Shown in pieces: positions 35,134 to 43,779 of a stretch of 64,000 nt of DNA; the first letter of the stretch is position 1; each line of letters opens with the position of its first letter. The stretch covers positions 47,682 through 111,681 of the forward strand of contig NZ_FODR01000017.1 in NCBI RefSeq assembly GCF_900110415.1, given 5' to 3'. The DNA comes from Mucilaginibacter sp. OK283 (GTDB lineage Bacteria > Bacteroidota > Bacteroidia > Sphingobacteriales > Sphingobacteriaceae). A program made the translations under genes and the position numbers. The notes under the pieces are model-generated. The model saw only the letters and a list, made by a program, of their open reading frames with translations, did not search any database and was not told where the DNA came from.

Positions 35134-36138
35134 ATGAAAAAGAATTTATTGCCCGGCACTGTTTTTTTAGTGTTGTTGTTTTGCGCTTTCGGGCGGCAGG
35201 CGCCATTACGCCGTTTCGAACTGAAGGGTTATGCACAGGGCACTACCTATAGTATCGTGTATTACGCAACCGACAGTTTGGTAAGCCTAAACCAAACCGA
35301 CAGCCTGTTGCAACGGTTCGACCGTTCTGTTTCCCTTTATCAACCCAATTCGCTCATTTGCCGGTTTAATCGTTCCGCAAAAGGTATCCGGATGGATGAA
35401 GCTTTCAGGATGCTCATCAATCATGCCTTGCAGATCAGCCGCGCAACGGGCGGCTTGGTAGATCCAACTGTAAAGCCCCTGGTTGACGCCTGGGGATTTG
35501 GTGTGGTGAAAGCCACACATGAACCTGATAAGGAAGAAGTAAAAAGCTTGCTACGCAATGTAGGAGCCAGCAAGATAGCTTTGAAGGGTGATTTTTTGCA
35601 TAAGACTAATCCCGGTGTGCAATTGGACCTTAACGGTATCGCCCAGGGTTATTCGGTTGATTTGCTGGCATTGCTATTGGAGCGACACCACATTCACAAC
35701 TACCTTGTTGAACTTGGGGGCGAATTGCGCGTAAAAGGCCGTAAGCTTGGTAACGAGCCATTTAAGGTAGGCATCGAAGGTATTAGTGGCGACGACCTGG
35801 ACCCGGCCCCCATGCGTAAAGTGATCGAACCCGGGGATGGTGCCATCACTACCTCCGGCAATTACCGGAAACATCACGCGGCCGGCGGCAAACAGATTTC
35901 GCACCTAATGAACCCGCTTACAGGTTACCCTGTGCAAAACGAGATGATTAGCGTTACTGTGTATGCTAAAGATGCCATAACTGCGGACGGTTATGATAAT
36001 GGTTTTATGGCGATGGGGCTGAAACGAACCCTGAGTTTTTTATCGAAACGGAAGGATATGGGGGCTTATATTGTGTACCGGAGGCCTGATGGCCTTATTG
36101 CTGATACGGCTACCACTTTTTTTAACAAATATCAATAA
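35134..36138 (+). CDS. apbE: FAD:protein FMN transferase (ApbE family)
   Basis: A 334-residue exported enzyme that transfers FMN from FAD to a Thr/Ser of target proteins outside the cytoplasm. An N-terminal hydrophobic signal (about 4-20) precedes the fold. Family landmarks are GYAQGTTYSIVYY, GGLVDPTVKPLVDAWGFG, LDLNGIAQGYSVDLL, YLVELGGELRVKG, AITTSGNYRK, SHLMNPLTGYP and the Mg-binding DAITADGYDNG (280-288). It is followed after 12 bases by a Gfo/Idh/MocA oxidoreductase gene, almost certainly in one transcript. That partner contains DGVTGAT, close to the flavinylation consensus, and may be its substrate. No NqrC, RnfG or FMN_bind protein is in the window. Confidence 0.93.
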   Translation: MKKNLLPGTVFLVLLFCAFGRQAPLRRFELKGYAQGTTYSIVYYATDSLVSLNQTDSLLQRFDRSVSLYQPNSLICRFNRSAKGIRMDEAFRMLINHALQISRATGGLVDPTVKPLVDAWGFGVVKATHEPDKEEVKSLLRNVGASKIALKGDFLHKTNPGVQLDLNGIAQGYSVDLLALLLERHHIHNYLVELGGELRVKGRKLGNEPFKVGIEGISGDDLDPAPMRKVIEPGDGAITTSGNYRKHHAAGGKQISHLMNPLTGYPVQNEMISVTVYAKDAITADGYDNGFMAMGLKRTLSFLSKRKDMGAYIVYRRPDGLIADTATTFFNKYQ

Positions 36139-36150
36139 CAAACTGAAAAG

Positions 36151-37350
36151 ATGGAGAGAAGAACTTTCTTGAAAAATACCGGCATACTCACTGGTGGACT
36201 ATTTCTTGACAATAAGCTGAGCGCCTTGCAGATGGGAGACGATCCGGTGAAGATAGGGGTGATCGGTTGTGGCGATCGTGGCACCGGGATTATGAACATC
36301 CTTAATGGGATGCCTGATAAGTTCCGCGTTACCTCAATCTGTGATGTGCTTGATTTCAGGCTGGCCACGGCACAAAAGCTGAGCAAATTGGGTGTCGTAA
36401 AAACTTATACAGATTATCACCAGCTATTGGATGATAAAGAAGTGGGGGCGGTTATCGTAGCTGTGCCGTTGCACTTGCATTATCCGATAGGGGCGGATGT
36501 AATCCGTTCGGGCAGGCATTTATACCTGGAAAAAACGATGACCTATACCATTGAACAGGCGCTTGATTTGGTGGGCCTGGTGAAGGGCCGGGATAACCAA
36601 GTGTTGCAGGTAGGCCACCAATACCGATATTCCCCCTTATATTACCGGGTTAAAGAGATGATTAATAAAGGTTATCTTGGGAAGGTAACGCAGGTGGATT
36701 GCCGCTGGGACCGCAACGGCAACTGGCGCCGCCCGGTTCCTAATCCGGCCCTGGAACGGGCAATCAACTGGCGGATGTACAAAGAATATTCGGGCGGGCT
36801 GGCGGCCGAATTGCTTTCGCACCAGATAGATTTTATTAACTGGGTTTTTGATACCCATCCGCAGGAGTTTTTTGCAACGGGTGGGATAGATGTTTTTAAA
36901 GACGGCCGCGAAACTTATGATAACGTTCAGCTGATGTTACGTTACCCGGATCAGGGCCTGATTGGAAATTTCGGCGCGATGTGCGGTAATGCGCATGACG
37001 GGTATCTTTTTAAGATCAAAGGTACCCTGGGCACGGTTTCCCTGCTGACCGACCAGGGGATGTTTTACCCGGAGAAAAAGTTGTTGAGCGATAAAGGAAC
37101 AATTGACGGCGTAACAGGAGCTACACGCATTGTATGGAACAAGGAAGGAGGGACGCCTATTTTGCCCGAACCTACCAAAGACGGCACCTGGTACGCGTTC
37201 AACGATTTTTATCAAAAGATCCGGCATAAGGGACTGCCCGACAGTAATGTATTTACCGGCGCCCGAACCGCGATCAGCGTACACCTGTCAAATCAGGCTT
37301 TATATAGTAAAACGATTTGTAGCTGGGATAAGGCATATAAGATTGGTTGA
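36151..37350 (+). CDS. Gfo/Idh/MocA family oxidoreductase, probable Tat-type export, flavinylation-like motif
   Basis: 399 residues. The N-terminus MERRTFLKNTGILTGG has a twin-arginine-like signal (RRTFLK) as in many exported Bacteroidota members of this family. The NAD(P)-binding Rossmann domain begins KIGVIGCGDRGTGI. The usual EKP motif appears as LYLEKTMT, so the Pro is replaced by Thr. The C-terminal domain has the family pattern RWDRNGNWRRP and GGLAAELLSHQIDFINWVF, with a catalytic-type His. Residues 319-325 read DGVTGAT, matching the Dxx[ST]GA[ST] pattern that ApbE modifies in FMN_bind proteins. With apbE 12 bases upstream, covalent FMN on Thr325 is conceivable. The substrate is probably a sugar or polyol. 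Flavinylation is a hypothesis; the family call is firm. Confidence 0.92.
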   Translation: MERRTFLKNTGILTGGLFLDNKLSALQMGDDPVKIGVIGCGDRGTGIMNILNGMPDKFRVTSICDVLDFRLATAQKLSKLGVVKTYTDYHQLLDDKEVGAVIVAVPLHLHYPIGADVIRSGRHLYLEKTMTYTIEQALDLVGLVKGRDNQVLQVGHQYRYSPLYYRVKEMINKGYLGKVTQVDCRWDRNGNWRRPVPNPALERAINWRMYKEYSGGLAAELLSHQIDFINWVFDTHPQEFFATGGIDVFKDGRETYDNVQLMLRYPDQGLIGNFGAMCGNAHDGYLFKIKGTLGTVSLLTDQGMFYPEKKLLSDKGTIDGVTGATRIVWNKEGGTPILPEPTKDGTWYAFNDFYQKIRHKGLPDSNVFTGARTAISVHLSNQALYSKTICSWDKAYKIG

Positions 37351-37473
37351 AAAAAATGCTTGATATTGTACAAATCTCAAACTATTTCCTGGCCGATTTG
37401 CGCTTGGTTGCCGATTTGGGTTTATAAATCTCATTCTTGCATATTGGGGCCGATGAGGGATTTAATAATTGGT

Positions 37474-37525
37474 TTCAAAGGCGGCTTCATTGTTGCCGTT
37501 GAAGGTCGCTCTGCCGCCTTTTGAA
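37474..37525. terminator. Bidirectional terminator-like hairpin between convergent genes
   Basis: TTCAAAGGCGGC (37474-37485) pairs with GCCGCCTTTTGAA (37513-37525) apart from one bulged T, across a 27-base loop. It sits between the stops of the oxidoreductase (plus) and the GH51-like gene (minus), as expected for a shared terminator. Confidence 0.65.
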
Positions 37526-37542
37526 TGGTGCTTCTAATCACA

Positions 37543-39297
37543 TTATTTTTTATCGCAAACTAAGAACACTACACCTCTTGCGGGTACATTAACCGTTATT
37601 CCGCCGCTGGTTCCTGATGAGTTTGCAGCAAGCGTAGCATAACCAGCCGGACCACCAACATCGCCGGCAGGGCCGTTGTTGTTAACAGTTACTTTGCCGG
37701 AGTATGATCCATTATCGGTACCACCTTTTAGGGTATAGTAGTAGTAACTTGAACCGGTGTAGTAATTTTTGAAATTGATACTAACTGCCTGGTCGGTGCC
37801 ACTTTTATTCACCAGTGTAACACCGGCTTCGCCCGATGTGAATGACGATGCATAACTAACAATATCGGTACTGCCCGTAACTGCCGAACTGATCATCCTG
37901 TCGCCAAAGTATTTTTGAAAATAATACAGGTAATAGAATGCAGGCCGCGGGGTAAAATTTGCCGTGCCATCCTGTTTAAAAGTAAATAAACCATGGTCGT
38001 TACCATCGCTGCCTCCATTGGCCAAATCCCAGCGGCAAGCCATGCTTACCTGGTTTTTAATTAACTCGCCCAGTACCAAAACAGCATGTACTCCATTCAC
38101 GTAAGACACCTGCTGTCTTGAACCCGAAGCAAATATATTCCACTCGTCCATCGCAATGGGCTTTTGAGCGACACCCGCTTTTTGAACGGAATTATTAACC
38201 CAACTTAACATCGAAGCTGTAACTGCCGATGGTGTTGCCAGGATAACGTCGGGCGTTGAATTTTGATTAAAAGGCGTATAATAATTATGCACCACAAAAA
38301 AATCGGGCGATGAGCCGGCAGCAGATAATACGCCCGAATTCCAGTTTTGCACCCCTACCGAATTGTTTTGGTCATCTCCGTCGGTAAGTACAATACCTAT
38401 TTTAATGGTGGTGCCTATGTCGCTGGCAGCTTTACGCATCGAATCGGCAAAAACCTTAAAATGGGATCCGTATAGCTGCCCTGTCAAAATTTCGGGCTGG
38501 CCATCCTTATTTTTTGATACATCAATGCGATACCCGGCTTCCCAGTTGCCAAAATTTTCGTTGCCAACCTCCCACAATTGGGTTCGGCCTTTATCATTCC
38601 TAACCCATTGGGCAGCATAATGCGCGGCAGTTTCAACCGGGTTATCGCTCAACCCATAACGGGCATACCCATAATTTACTGTGATAATACCCGTGCTATT
38701 TGTTTTTTGTAACAGCGAATAGTAATTGCTAAGACTTATCGACCAGCTATCGGTTACCATACCACTCCAATACCCACTGGTAGGGTCGACACTGCCATCG
38801 GCCTTTAATAGTTGGGCAGGCACATCAGCCGGTTTACCACCCGCAGGCAGATCATAAAAATAAACATCAGATAAACTGCCCCCCGGCGCCCTGATAATAT
38901 TAGGCGATAGATTAGTGATGTTTTTTACCAGGCCGGCATCGGTATATTGGCCGGTAAATGGATTCATATTATTGCCAAACAAGTTTTTTGAAACTTTTGA
39001 CACCACTTGGGCAAAATCCGCGGTTACAGTTATTGAAGATGCGGTTGGCTTAGCCGCGTTTTGCGTAGCCGGCTTTGTAAATGTTTTAGCTTGCCAGCTA
39101 TCTAAAAAAAAGCCTTGCGAAACCGCGATGCCAGGGTCGGTTGGTGATATAATTAGGCCTGTTGCCCCGCCGTTTCCTGTATCAACAGCTGTTGTATCAG
39201 TCTTTTTATCCTTTTTGCATGCCGTTAAAGTTATAAGGGCCAATAATATTGTAAATACACTATTTATTATCACTTTCATTTTCCTGTTTTTTACCAT
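37543..39297 (-). CDS. GH51-like (clan GH-A) secreted lipoprotein glycosidase
   Basis: 584 residues. A lipobox ends at Cys27 (ALITLTAC), so the protein is lipid-anchored; the ATG seven codons in (39279) is an equally good start. A Ser/Thr/Pro-rich linker precedes a TIM-barrel domain with SPNIIRAPGGSLSD, the acid/base Glu247 in WEVGNENFG and the nucleophile Glu385 in PIAMDEWNIF. This arrangement is typical of clan GH-A, nearest by eye to GH51 alpha-L-arabinofuranosidases; GH39 or GH30 cannot be excluded. A C-terminal beta-sandwich (SSYYYYTLKGGTDNGSY) follows. It is the last gene of the right PUL, 46 bases after the AraC gene, and is the only enzyme of that operon. Confidence 0.87.
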   Translation of the reverse strand: MVKNRKMKVIINSVFTILLALITLTACKKDKKTDTTAVDTGNGGATGLIISPTDPGIAVSQGFFLDSWQAKTFTKPATQNAAKPTASSITVTADFAQVVSKVSKNLFGNNMNPFTGQYTDAGLVKNITNLSPNIIRAPGGSLSDVYFYDLPAGGKPADVPAQLLKADGSVDPTSGYWSGMVTDSWSISLSNYYSLLQKTNSTGIITVNYGYARYGLSDNPVETAAHYAAQWVRNDKGRTQLWEVGNENFGNWEAGYRIDVSKNKDGQPEILTGQLYGSHFKVFADSMRKAASDIGTTIKIGIVLTDGDDQNNSVGVQNWNSGVLSAAGSSPDFFVVHNYYTPFNQNSTPDVILATPSAVTASMLSWVNNSVQKAGVAQKPIAMDEWNIFASGSRQQVSYVNGVHAVLVLGELIKNQVSMACRWDLANGGSDGNDHGLFTFKQDGTANFTPRPAFYYLYYFQKYFGDRMISSAVTGSTDIVSYASSFTSGEAGVTLVNKSGTDQAVSINFKNYYTGSSYYYYTLKGGTDNGSYSGKVTVNNNGPAGDVGGPAGYATLAANSSGTSGGITVNVPARGVVFLVCDKK

Positions 39298-39343
39298 CGC
39301 GGTATTTATTGGGCCTTTTTTGTTTGCCTTTTTTTTGTATAAA

Positions 39344-40255
39344 TTAAGCTACTGATGCTTTTAAGCTAACGTGCGGGCCATGCGTAAAGCTTGCAACCAT
39401 ATAGGTTGATCTGAACTCGTTGGGTGTAAATTGTTTTTTGCGTTTAAAAATCCTGTTAAAATTGGATATGTTGTTAAAACCACACTCATAGGCTATCTCG
39501 GCTACGGTAGTGGTGGAGTCAATGAGCATCCGCGATGCATGTCCCAACCTTATTTCGTTTAAGCTATCGGTAAAAGTTTTGCCGGTACGCTTTTTTATAA
39601 ACCTGCTGAACGATGCTTCGGGCATGTGAACAACGCGGGCAACCTCGGCAAGGGAAACCTTGCGGTTGTAGTTGCTATTCATATGCTCAAATACTTTTTC
39701 GATACGGCGGCTGTTATGGTAAAATTTCTGGTTAATAAAGCTCGGATCTGACAGGGTTTTCATATCTGCCGAAGTTGAGAGTTCGTGCAATATGGATAGC
39801 AATTCTAAAACCGATGTAAAGCCGCTTTGCTTATTCAGCGCCAGGAGCCGGTTTTTAACCGCCAGAATTGTTTTGGGCGAGAAAAGAACCCCCAGCGGCG
39901 CACGCTGCAGCATTCCCTTTAAAAAACTAAGCTGGTTACGCTGTAAAAACTTCTCGTCAAAAAGGTCTTTATGAAACTGGATAACAATCTCGGTTATCTG
40001 CTGGCTTTCACACTCGTTGGTAAACCAGCCATGATAAAGGCCGGGGCCTACCAGTACCAGTTCCAAATCGTCAATTACATCTATATGTCCGCCAACAACG
40101 CGTTTGGCCCCTTTGGCGTTTAAAACCAAATGAAGTTCATAATCGTCATGGTAATGAAGCTGGCCTTCAAAATTATTATCAACCTTCGCAAAAACAGTAA
40201 AGCAATCGCCTGCTGTCAGCGGGGTATTTTCGCGCATTACATTGCTTGTCGTCAT
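39344..40255 (-). CDS. AraC-family transcriptional regulator inside PUL operon
   Basis: 303 residues: a cupin-type sensor (LHYHDDYELHLVL, LYHGWF), a helical linker and an AraC double HTH (VSLAEVARVVHMPEASF, VAEIAYECGFNNISNFNRIFK). It is a full-length paralogue of the AraC protein at 1406-2293, sharing NVMRE.T, NAKGAKR, DLFDEKFLQRNQL, TSVLELLSILH-type segments and GFNNISNFNRIFKRK. It is embedded in the susC-to-GH operon (63 bases after the CBM-like gene, 46 before the GH gene), an unusual place for the regulator, which would make its amount rise with induction. Ligand unknown. Confidence 0.93.
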   Translation of the reverse strand: MTTSNVMRENTPLTAGDCFTVFAKVDNNFEGQLHYHDDYELHLVLNAKGAKRVVGGHIDVIDDLELVLVGPGLYHGWFTNECESQQITEIVIQFHKDLFDEKFLQRNQLSFLKGMLQRAPLGVLFSPKTILAVKNRLLALNKQSGFTSVLELLSILHELSTSADMKTLSDPSFINQKFYHNSRRIEKVFEHMNSNYNRKVSLAEVARVVHMPEASFSRFIKKRTGKTFTDSLNEIRLGHASRMLIDSTTTVAEIAYECGFNNISNFNRIFKRKKQFTPNEFRSTYMVASFTHGPHVSLKASVA

Positions 40256-40318
40256 AAAATAATCTGTATCACAAAATTCAAAAACAAGTTAGTTAGGCTA
40301 AGTAGCTGTATAAGATGG

Positions 40319-40858
40319 TTACTTTACGGCAGGCTGCTCAATTAGCTCTTTAGCTGCAACATCATCTGCTATCATGGTACCCGAGGCGTTACCCATCGCA
40401 ATCAAAACTTTAAAACTTACGGCCTTTTGGGGTATTTTAATCACTTTGGTATAAAGCGTCCATTGCTGGTCGCCGGTTAGGCGGGCAATATTGTCGCCGC
40501 CATTTATTTCTTTATCATTGCTATCCAAAAAAGCAACGCTAAACAGGGCTCCTTCCCAGTCATTTTTGCCTTTAACAACATTTAAGGTTTTTAGCCAGGC
40601 GCTAAATTCAATGGCTGTAGCTTTTTTGGGAATCCGGACGGTTTGATCAATACCCACCCACTTATCGGTATTGGTGGTTACAATGGCGCAGCTGTTTTTA
40701 CCGCTTTTAATATTCCATGGGGTAACCTGCCCGCCGCCATCATTCCAGCCGTAAAAATCATCTTCAAAGCCGCCGTTGGTTAGCAGATTTTTTTGCGCGT
40801 TGGCTTTTAACATCAGCAATATCAAACCCATGCTGAATATTATTTTAATCGCTTTCAT
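40319..40858 (-). CDS. Small secreted CBM4/9-like carbohydrate-binding protein
   Basis: 179 residues: a signal peptide (about 1-22, ending KANAQ) followed by a single jelly-roll domain of the galactose-binding-like/CBM4_9 type, recognised from LLTNGGFEDDFYGWND at the start, IEFSAWLKTLNVVKG in the middle and IADDVAAKEL at the end. There is no catalytic domain and no lipobox, so it would be free in the periplasm or secreted. It lies between the IPT/TIG glycan-binding lipoprotein and the AraC gene, 63 bases from each. The likely role is to bind the target glycan; the specificity is unknown. Confidence 0.8.
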   Translation of the reverse strand: MKAIKIIFSMGLILLMLKANAQKNLLTNGGFEDDFYGWNDGGGQVTPWNIKSGKNSCAIVTTNTDKWVGIDQTVRIPKKATAIEFSAWLKTLNVVKGKNDWEGALFSVAFLDSNDKEINGGDNIARLTGDQQWTLYTKVIKIPQKAVSFKVLIAMGNASGTMIADDVAAKELIEQPAVK

Positions 40859-40921
40859 CAGTCAAATGAATTTAAAATATCGTCGCCAGGTTTATCCTGG
40901 CAACGATATTGATTAAGCCTG

Positions 40922-42082
40922 TTATTTTACATCTACAAGGCCAACATCATCCATACTAAAAGTAGATGAGTTGCCGCTGAATTCCTGGAAAACCAGGGCG
41001 GTGATGCTTGAAGGTACCGGATTACCGGCGTCGGCCCAGTTAGCAATTGGAATTTGATAATCTGTCCATTTGCCTTCGGTAAGGGTTATCTGCACGGCAG
41101 TGTTAAAATTGTAATTGAGTACCAGGTGTATATTTTTACCTGTAGTGCCCTTGCCGCCAAATATTGAAAACTTAAGAGCAGTATTGGCACCAACACTGTT
41201 TCCGCTGCCAGGCTGTATTACATAACCATCGTACCCGCCGGTGTAGCTGTACGTCCTGGATTTTGTCCCTCTCCTGAAATTGGTATTATCATCTTTCGGT
41301 CCGCCACCCCAGCCATAATCGCTCCAGCCGTTTTCGTATCCGTCTTCAAAAATTGCTGTGTTGAAGCCAAATATTGAATTGGTTTGTTTTGCCGACGAAA
41401 CGTTGTTGGATAATAAGCTTGTGCCCGAAGTTACAACCGGTCCTGTACCTACACCACCGCCTTTAGTAGCTGATGTGGTGACCAATAGATGTGCAGCAGT
41501 TACGCCTGATGGCACTTTTACGGTTATTACAGTAGGCGATTTGGTAAGTACCGTAGCCGGTACCGTACCAAATGCCACACTGGTAAGGCCATTGAATGTT
41601 GTACCTGTTATGGTGATAACATCGCCGGCGTTACCTGCCAACTGGCTAACCGAAGTTATGCCGGGGACAGGCTGTTCAATTATAAAAGGGGTACTAACTT
41701 TTCCGTGGGCAGTAACAACAGTAAGTACATTACTGGTAGTGTCGTTGCTAAACGGCACCGTGGTAGGTACTGAAAACTGAAGCGTGGTGTTTGATGAATA
41801 AGCTATGTTAAAGTATATAGAAACACCATTAATATAAATAGCTTTAGTTGTGCTTAAATTATTACCTATCACTGCATATAAGGTTCCTATGCTCCCGTCG
41901 GTTGTAGTTGAGTCAAAAGCAGTAACTGTTTGCGAAGTTTGGGTGCTTTTATAAACGGTGCGTATCCTGGTAATAACCGGAGGGCCATCCCCGCCGCTAT
42001 CATGCTTTTTACAGGAGTTGATACTGAATACCACCACGAGCGAAAGTATGCAGTAAGAAAATATCGATTTTAAATTTTTCAT
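40922..42082 (-). CDS. IPT/TIG-domain surface glycan-binding lipoprotein (SGBP-like)
   Basis: 386 residues with a lipobox ending at Cys24 (VFSINSC). Residues about 35-130 and 135-210 form two IPT/TIG immunoglobulin-like domains (GTLYAVIGNNLSTTKAIYIN; GDVITITGTTFNGLTSVAFG). The C-terminal 170 residues are a jelly-roll-like glycan-binding domain (EDGYENGWSDYGWGG, LKFSIFGGKGTTGKN, FQEFSGNSSTFSMDDVGLVDV). This architecture is that of surface glycan-binding proteins encoded next to SusD in many PULs. It follows susD after 8 bases. It should hold polysaccharide at the cell surface for SusCD and the glycosidase. Confidence 0.9.
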   Translation of the reverse strand: MKNLKSIFSYCILSLVVVFSINSCKKHDSGGDGPPVITRIRTVYKSTQTSQTVTAFDSTTTDGSIGTLYAVIGNNLSTTKAIYINGVSIYFNIAYSSNTTLQFSVPTTVPFSNDTTSNVLTVVTAHGKVSTPFIIEQPVPGITSVSQLAGNAGDVITITGTTFNGLTSVAFGTVPATVLTKSPTVITVKVPSGVTAAHLLVTTSATKGGGVGTGPVVTSGTSLLSNNVSSAKQTNSIFGFNTAIFEDGYENGWSDYGWGGGPKDDNTNFRRGTKSRTYSYTGGYDGYVIQPGSGNSVGANTALKFSIFGGKGTTGKNIHLVLNYNFNTAVQITLTEGKWTDYQIPIANWADAGNPVPSSITALVFQEFSGNSSTFSMDDVGLVDVK

Positions 42083-42090
42083 AGCTGTAT

Positions 42091-43758
42091 TTATTTAAAA
42101 GTGTATGGTACTGCTGGTTCTAATAATTTAGGGTCGGCGGTTGTTTCATTTATTGGTATAGGCAATAAAAAGTCGGTACTTTTTGGTGTAACCGCGCTGT
42201 GGTAAACAGTTTTGCGGTCATTAGCATAAGTGCCTCTTTCCTGCTGGCTTATAAATTGAGTAGCAAGCGGGTGCGAGTTATTCAATATACCATTCCATCC
42301 GTCAATGCGGCAAAGGTCAAACCAGTAGTCGTTTTCGATAGCAAATTCATGCCTTCTTTCAGTTAAAATATCGTCCTGGATAATGGTAGTAGGCACTGCA
42401 TTATTAAAAGTGGCATCATAGTTAGGATTAGGAACTACGTGATTACGTTTTATTACGGTTAATGGCGCTAAATTTGCCCTTTTCCTGATTGTATTAATAT
42501 AAGCCAGCGCTTGCGCATCTGTCGAGGTAGAGTTTTTGCCAACAATTGCTTCTGCTGCAATTAAATAAACTTCGGCATAACGCATTAAATAAGTGTTATT
42601 TGCCGCAGATTGCGCCGCGCCAACACCGCCATTGTCTGCAGGTGTACCAACCACATATTTTTTAATAGCAGCATCAGTACCCTGGGAATTGATATTATCA
42701 GGCACGGTGTAACCTCCGGCCGCTGCAGTAATTTCGGGATAAAAATCCTTGGCTTGCATAATAGTAGCATGCAGGCGTAAATCGCCCCCTTCGTAAGAGT
42801 TTTGTAAGTCGATAGTGGGGCCTAATACGCTATAGCCATCACCCGTACCGGTAATAATACCACTTGCCGCAAAAAAAGCCTGAGCCGGGTTTCCGTGACC
42901 ATAGGATGCACCGCCAGCCCATTGTATCTGGCAAATACTCTCTTCGTTATTATTATTGGCTGTTTTAAACAGATCGTTGTAAGTTTTATTAGGCAGATCT
43001 ATCCCATATAATTTAAACTCTCCGCTGTTGATTACTTTTTGTGCCTCTGCAAGCGCATTAGGATAATCCTGCATATACAGGTATAATTTGGCCAGCATAG
43101 CCGAAGCTGAACCACTTGACACATGGCCTTGAGTGATAGCTCCTGTCCTGATCATCTTGGTACAATTTGCTTCAGCAAATTTCATATCCTTAACCATCAA
43201 GGTGTATATGTCTTCTATCCTGTTGCTATTTACCTGGAAATTGGTTAAAAAGTTACTGGCATCCTCAATAATAGGCACGGCTCCCCATAACCTCACAATA
43301 TGAAAATAAGCCATGGCACGCATAAAATGTGCTTCGCCCAAAGCATTGTTTAAAACAGCTGGGGTTACGCCCGCGCCTGCTCTTGGGGGCATTAAATTGA
43401 TAAGGGCATTAGCTTGCGCCACAACTGTCCATAATGATGACCACGCGGCATCATTTTGCGAATTGAGGTTGGTAACGGCGCCGTTCAGGTTACCAAAATC
43501 GGTAACATCTGATGAATAGCTGCGGCCGTTACCGCCGGTCATCTCGCATACTGCCCAGCCCGGTTTGGCGCAATAATTAAACCAGGGAGAATTATAAAGA
43601 TTAAGTGTGCTTGATGCTACCTGGGCATCGGTTTTATAAAAATTGTCAATAGCTATCGCATTTTCGGGCGGCCTGTTGAAGAAATCTTTTTTACAGCCTG
43701 TCATGGTAACAAAACCGATAACCGTTGCGCTGATTATATATTTAATATTTGCTTTCAT
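42091..43758 (-). CDS. SusD/RagB family outer membrane lipoprotein
   Basis: 555 residues, lipobox ending at Cys22 (VTMTGC). SusD landmarks are FFNRPPENAI near the N-terminus, LGEAHFMRAMAYFHIVRLWG, the TPR-like ASAMLAKLYLYMQDYPNAL, MRYAEVYLIAAEAIVGKN, and TERRHEFAIENDYWFDLCR with LLPIPINETTADPKL at the end. It is coupled to susC (21 bases upstream) and to the IPT/TIG protein (8 bases downstream) and works as the lid of that SusC barrel. Confidence 0.95.
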   Translation of the reverse strand: MKANIKYIISATVIGFVTMTGCKKDFFNRPPENAIAIDNFYKTDAQVASSTLNLYNSPWFNYCAKPGWAVCEMTGGNGRSYSSDVTDFGNLNGAVTNLNSQNDAAWSSLWTVVAQANALINLMPPRAGAGVTPAVLNNALGEAHFMRAMAYFHIVRLWGAVPIIEDASNFLTNFQVNSNRIEDIYTLMVKDMKFAEANCTKMIRTGAITQGHVSSGSASAMLAKLYLYMQDYPNALAEAQKVINSGEFKLYGIDLPNKTYNDLFKTANNNNEESICQIQWAGGASYGHGNPAQAFFAASGIITGTGDGYSVLGPTIDLQNSYEGGDLRLHATIMQAKDFYPEITAAAGGYTVPDNINSQGTDAAIKKYVVGTPADNGGVGAAQSAANNTYLMRYAEVYLIAAEAIVGKNSTSTDAQALAYINTIRKRANLAPLTVIKRNHVVPNPNYDATFNNAVPTTIIQDDILTERRHEFAIENDYWFDLCRIDGWNGILNNSHPLATQFISQQERGTYANDRKTVYHSAVTPKSTDFLLPIPINETTADPKLLEPAVPYTFK

Positions 43759-43779
43759 TTTAAATCTTTTATGGTCAAA

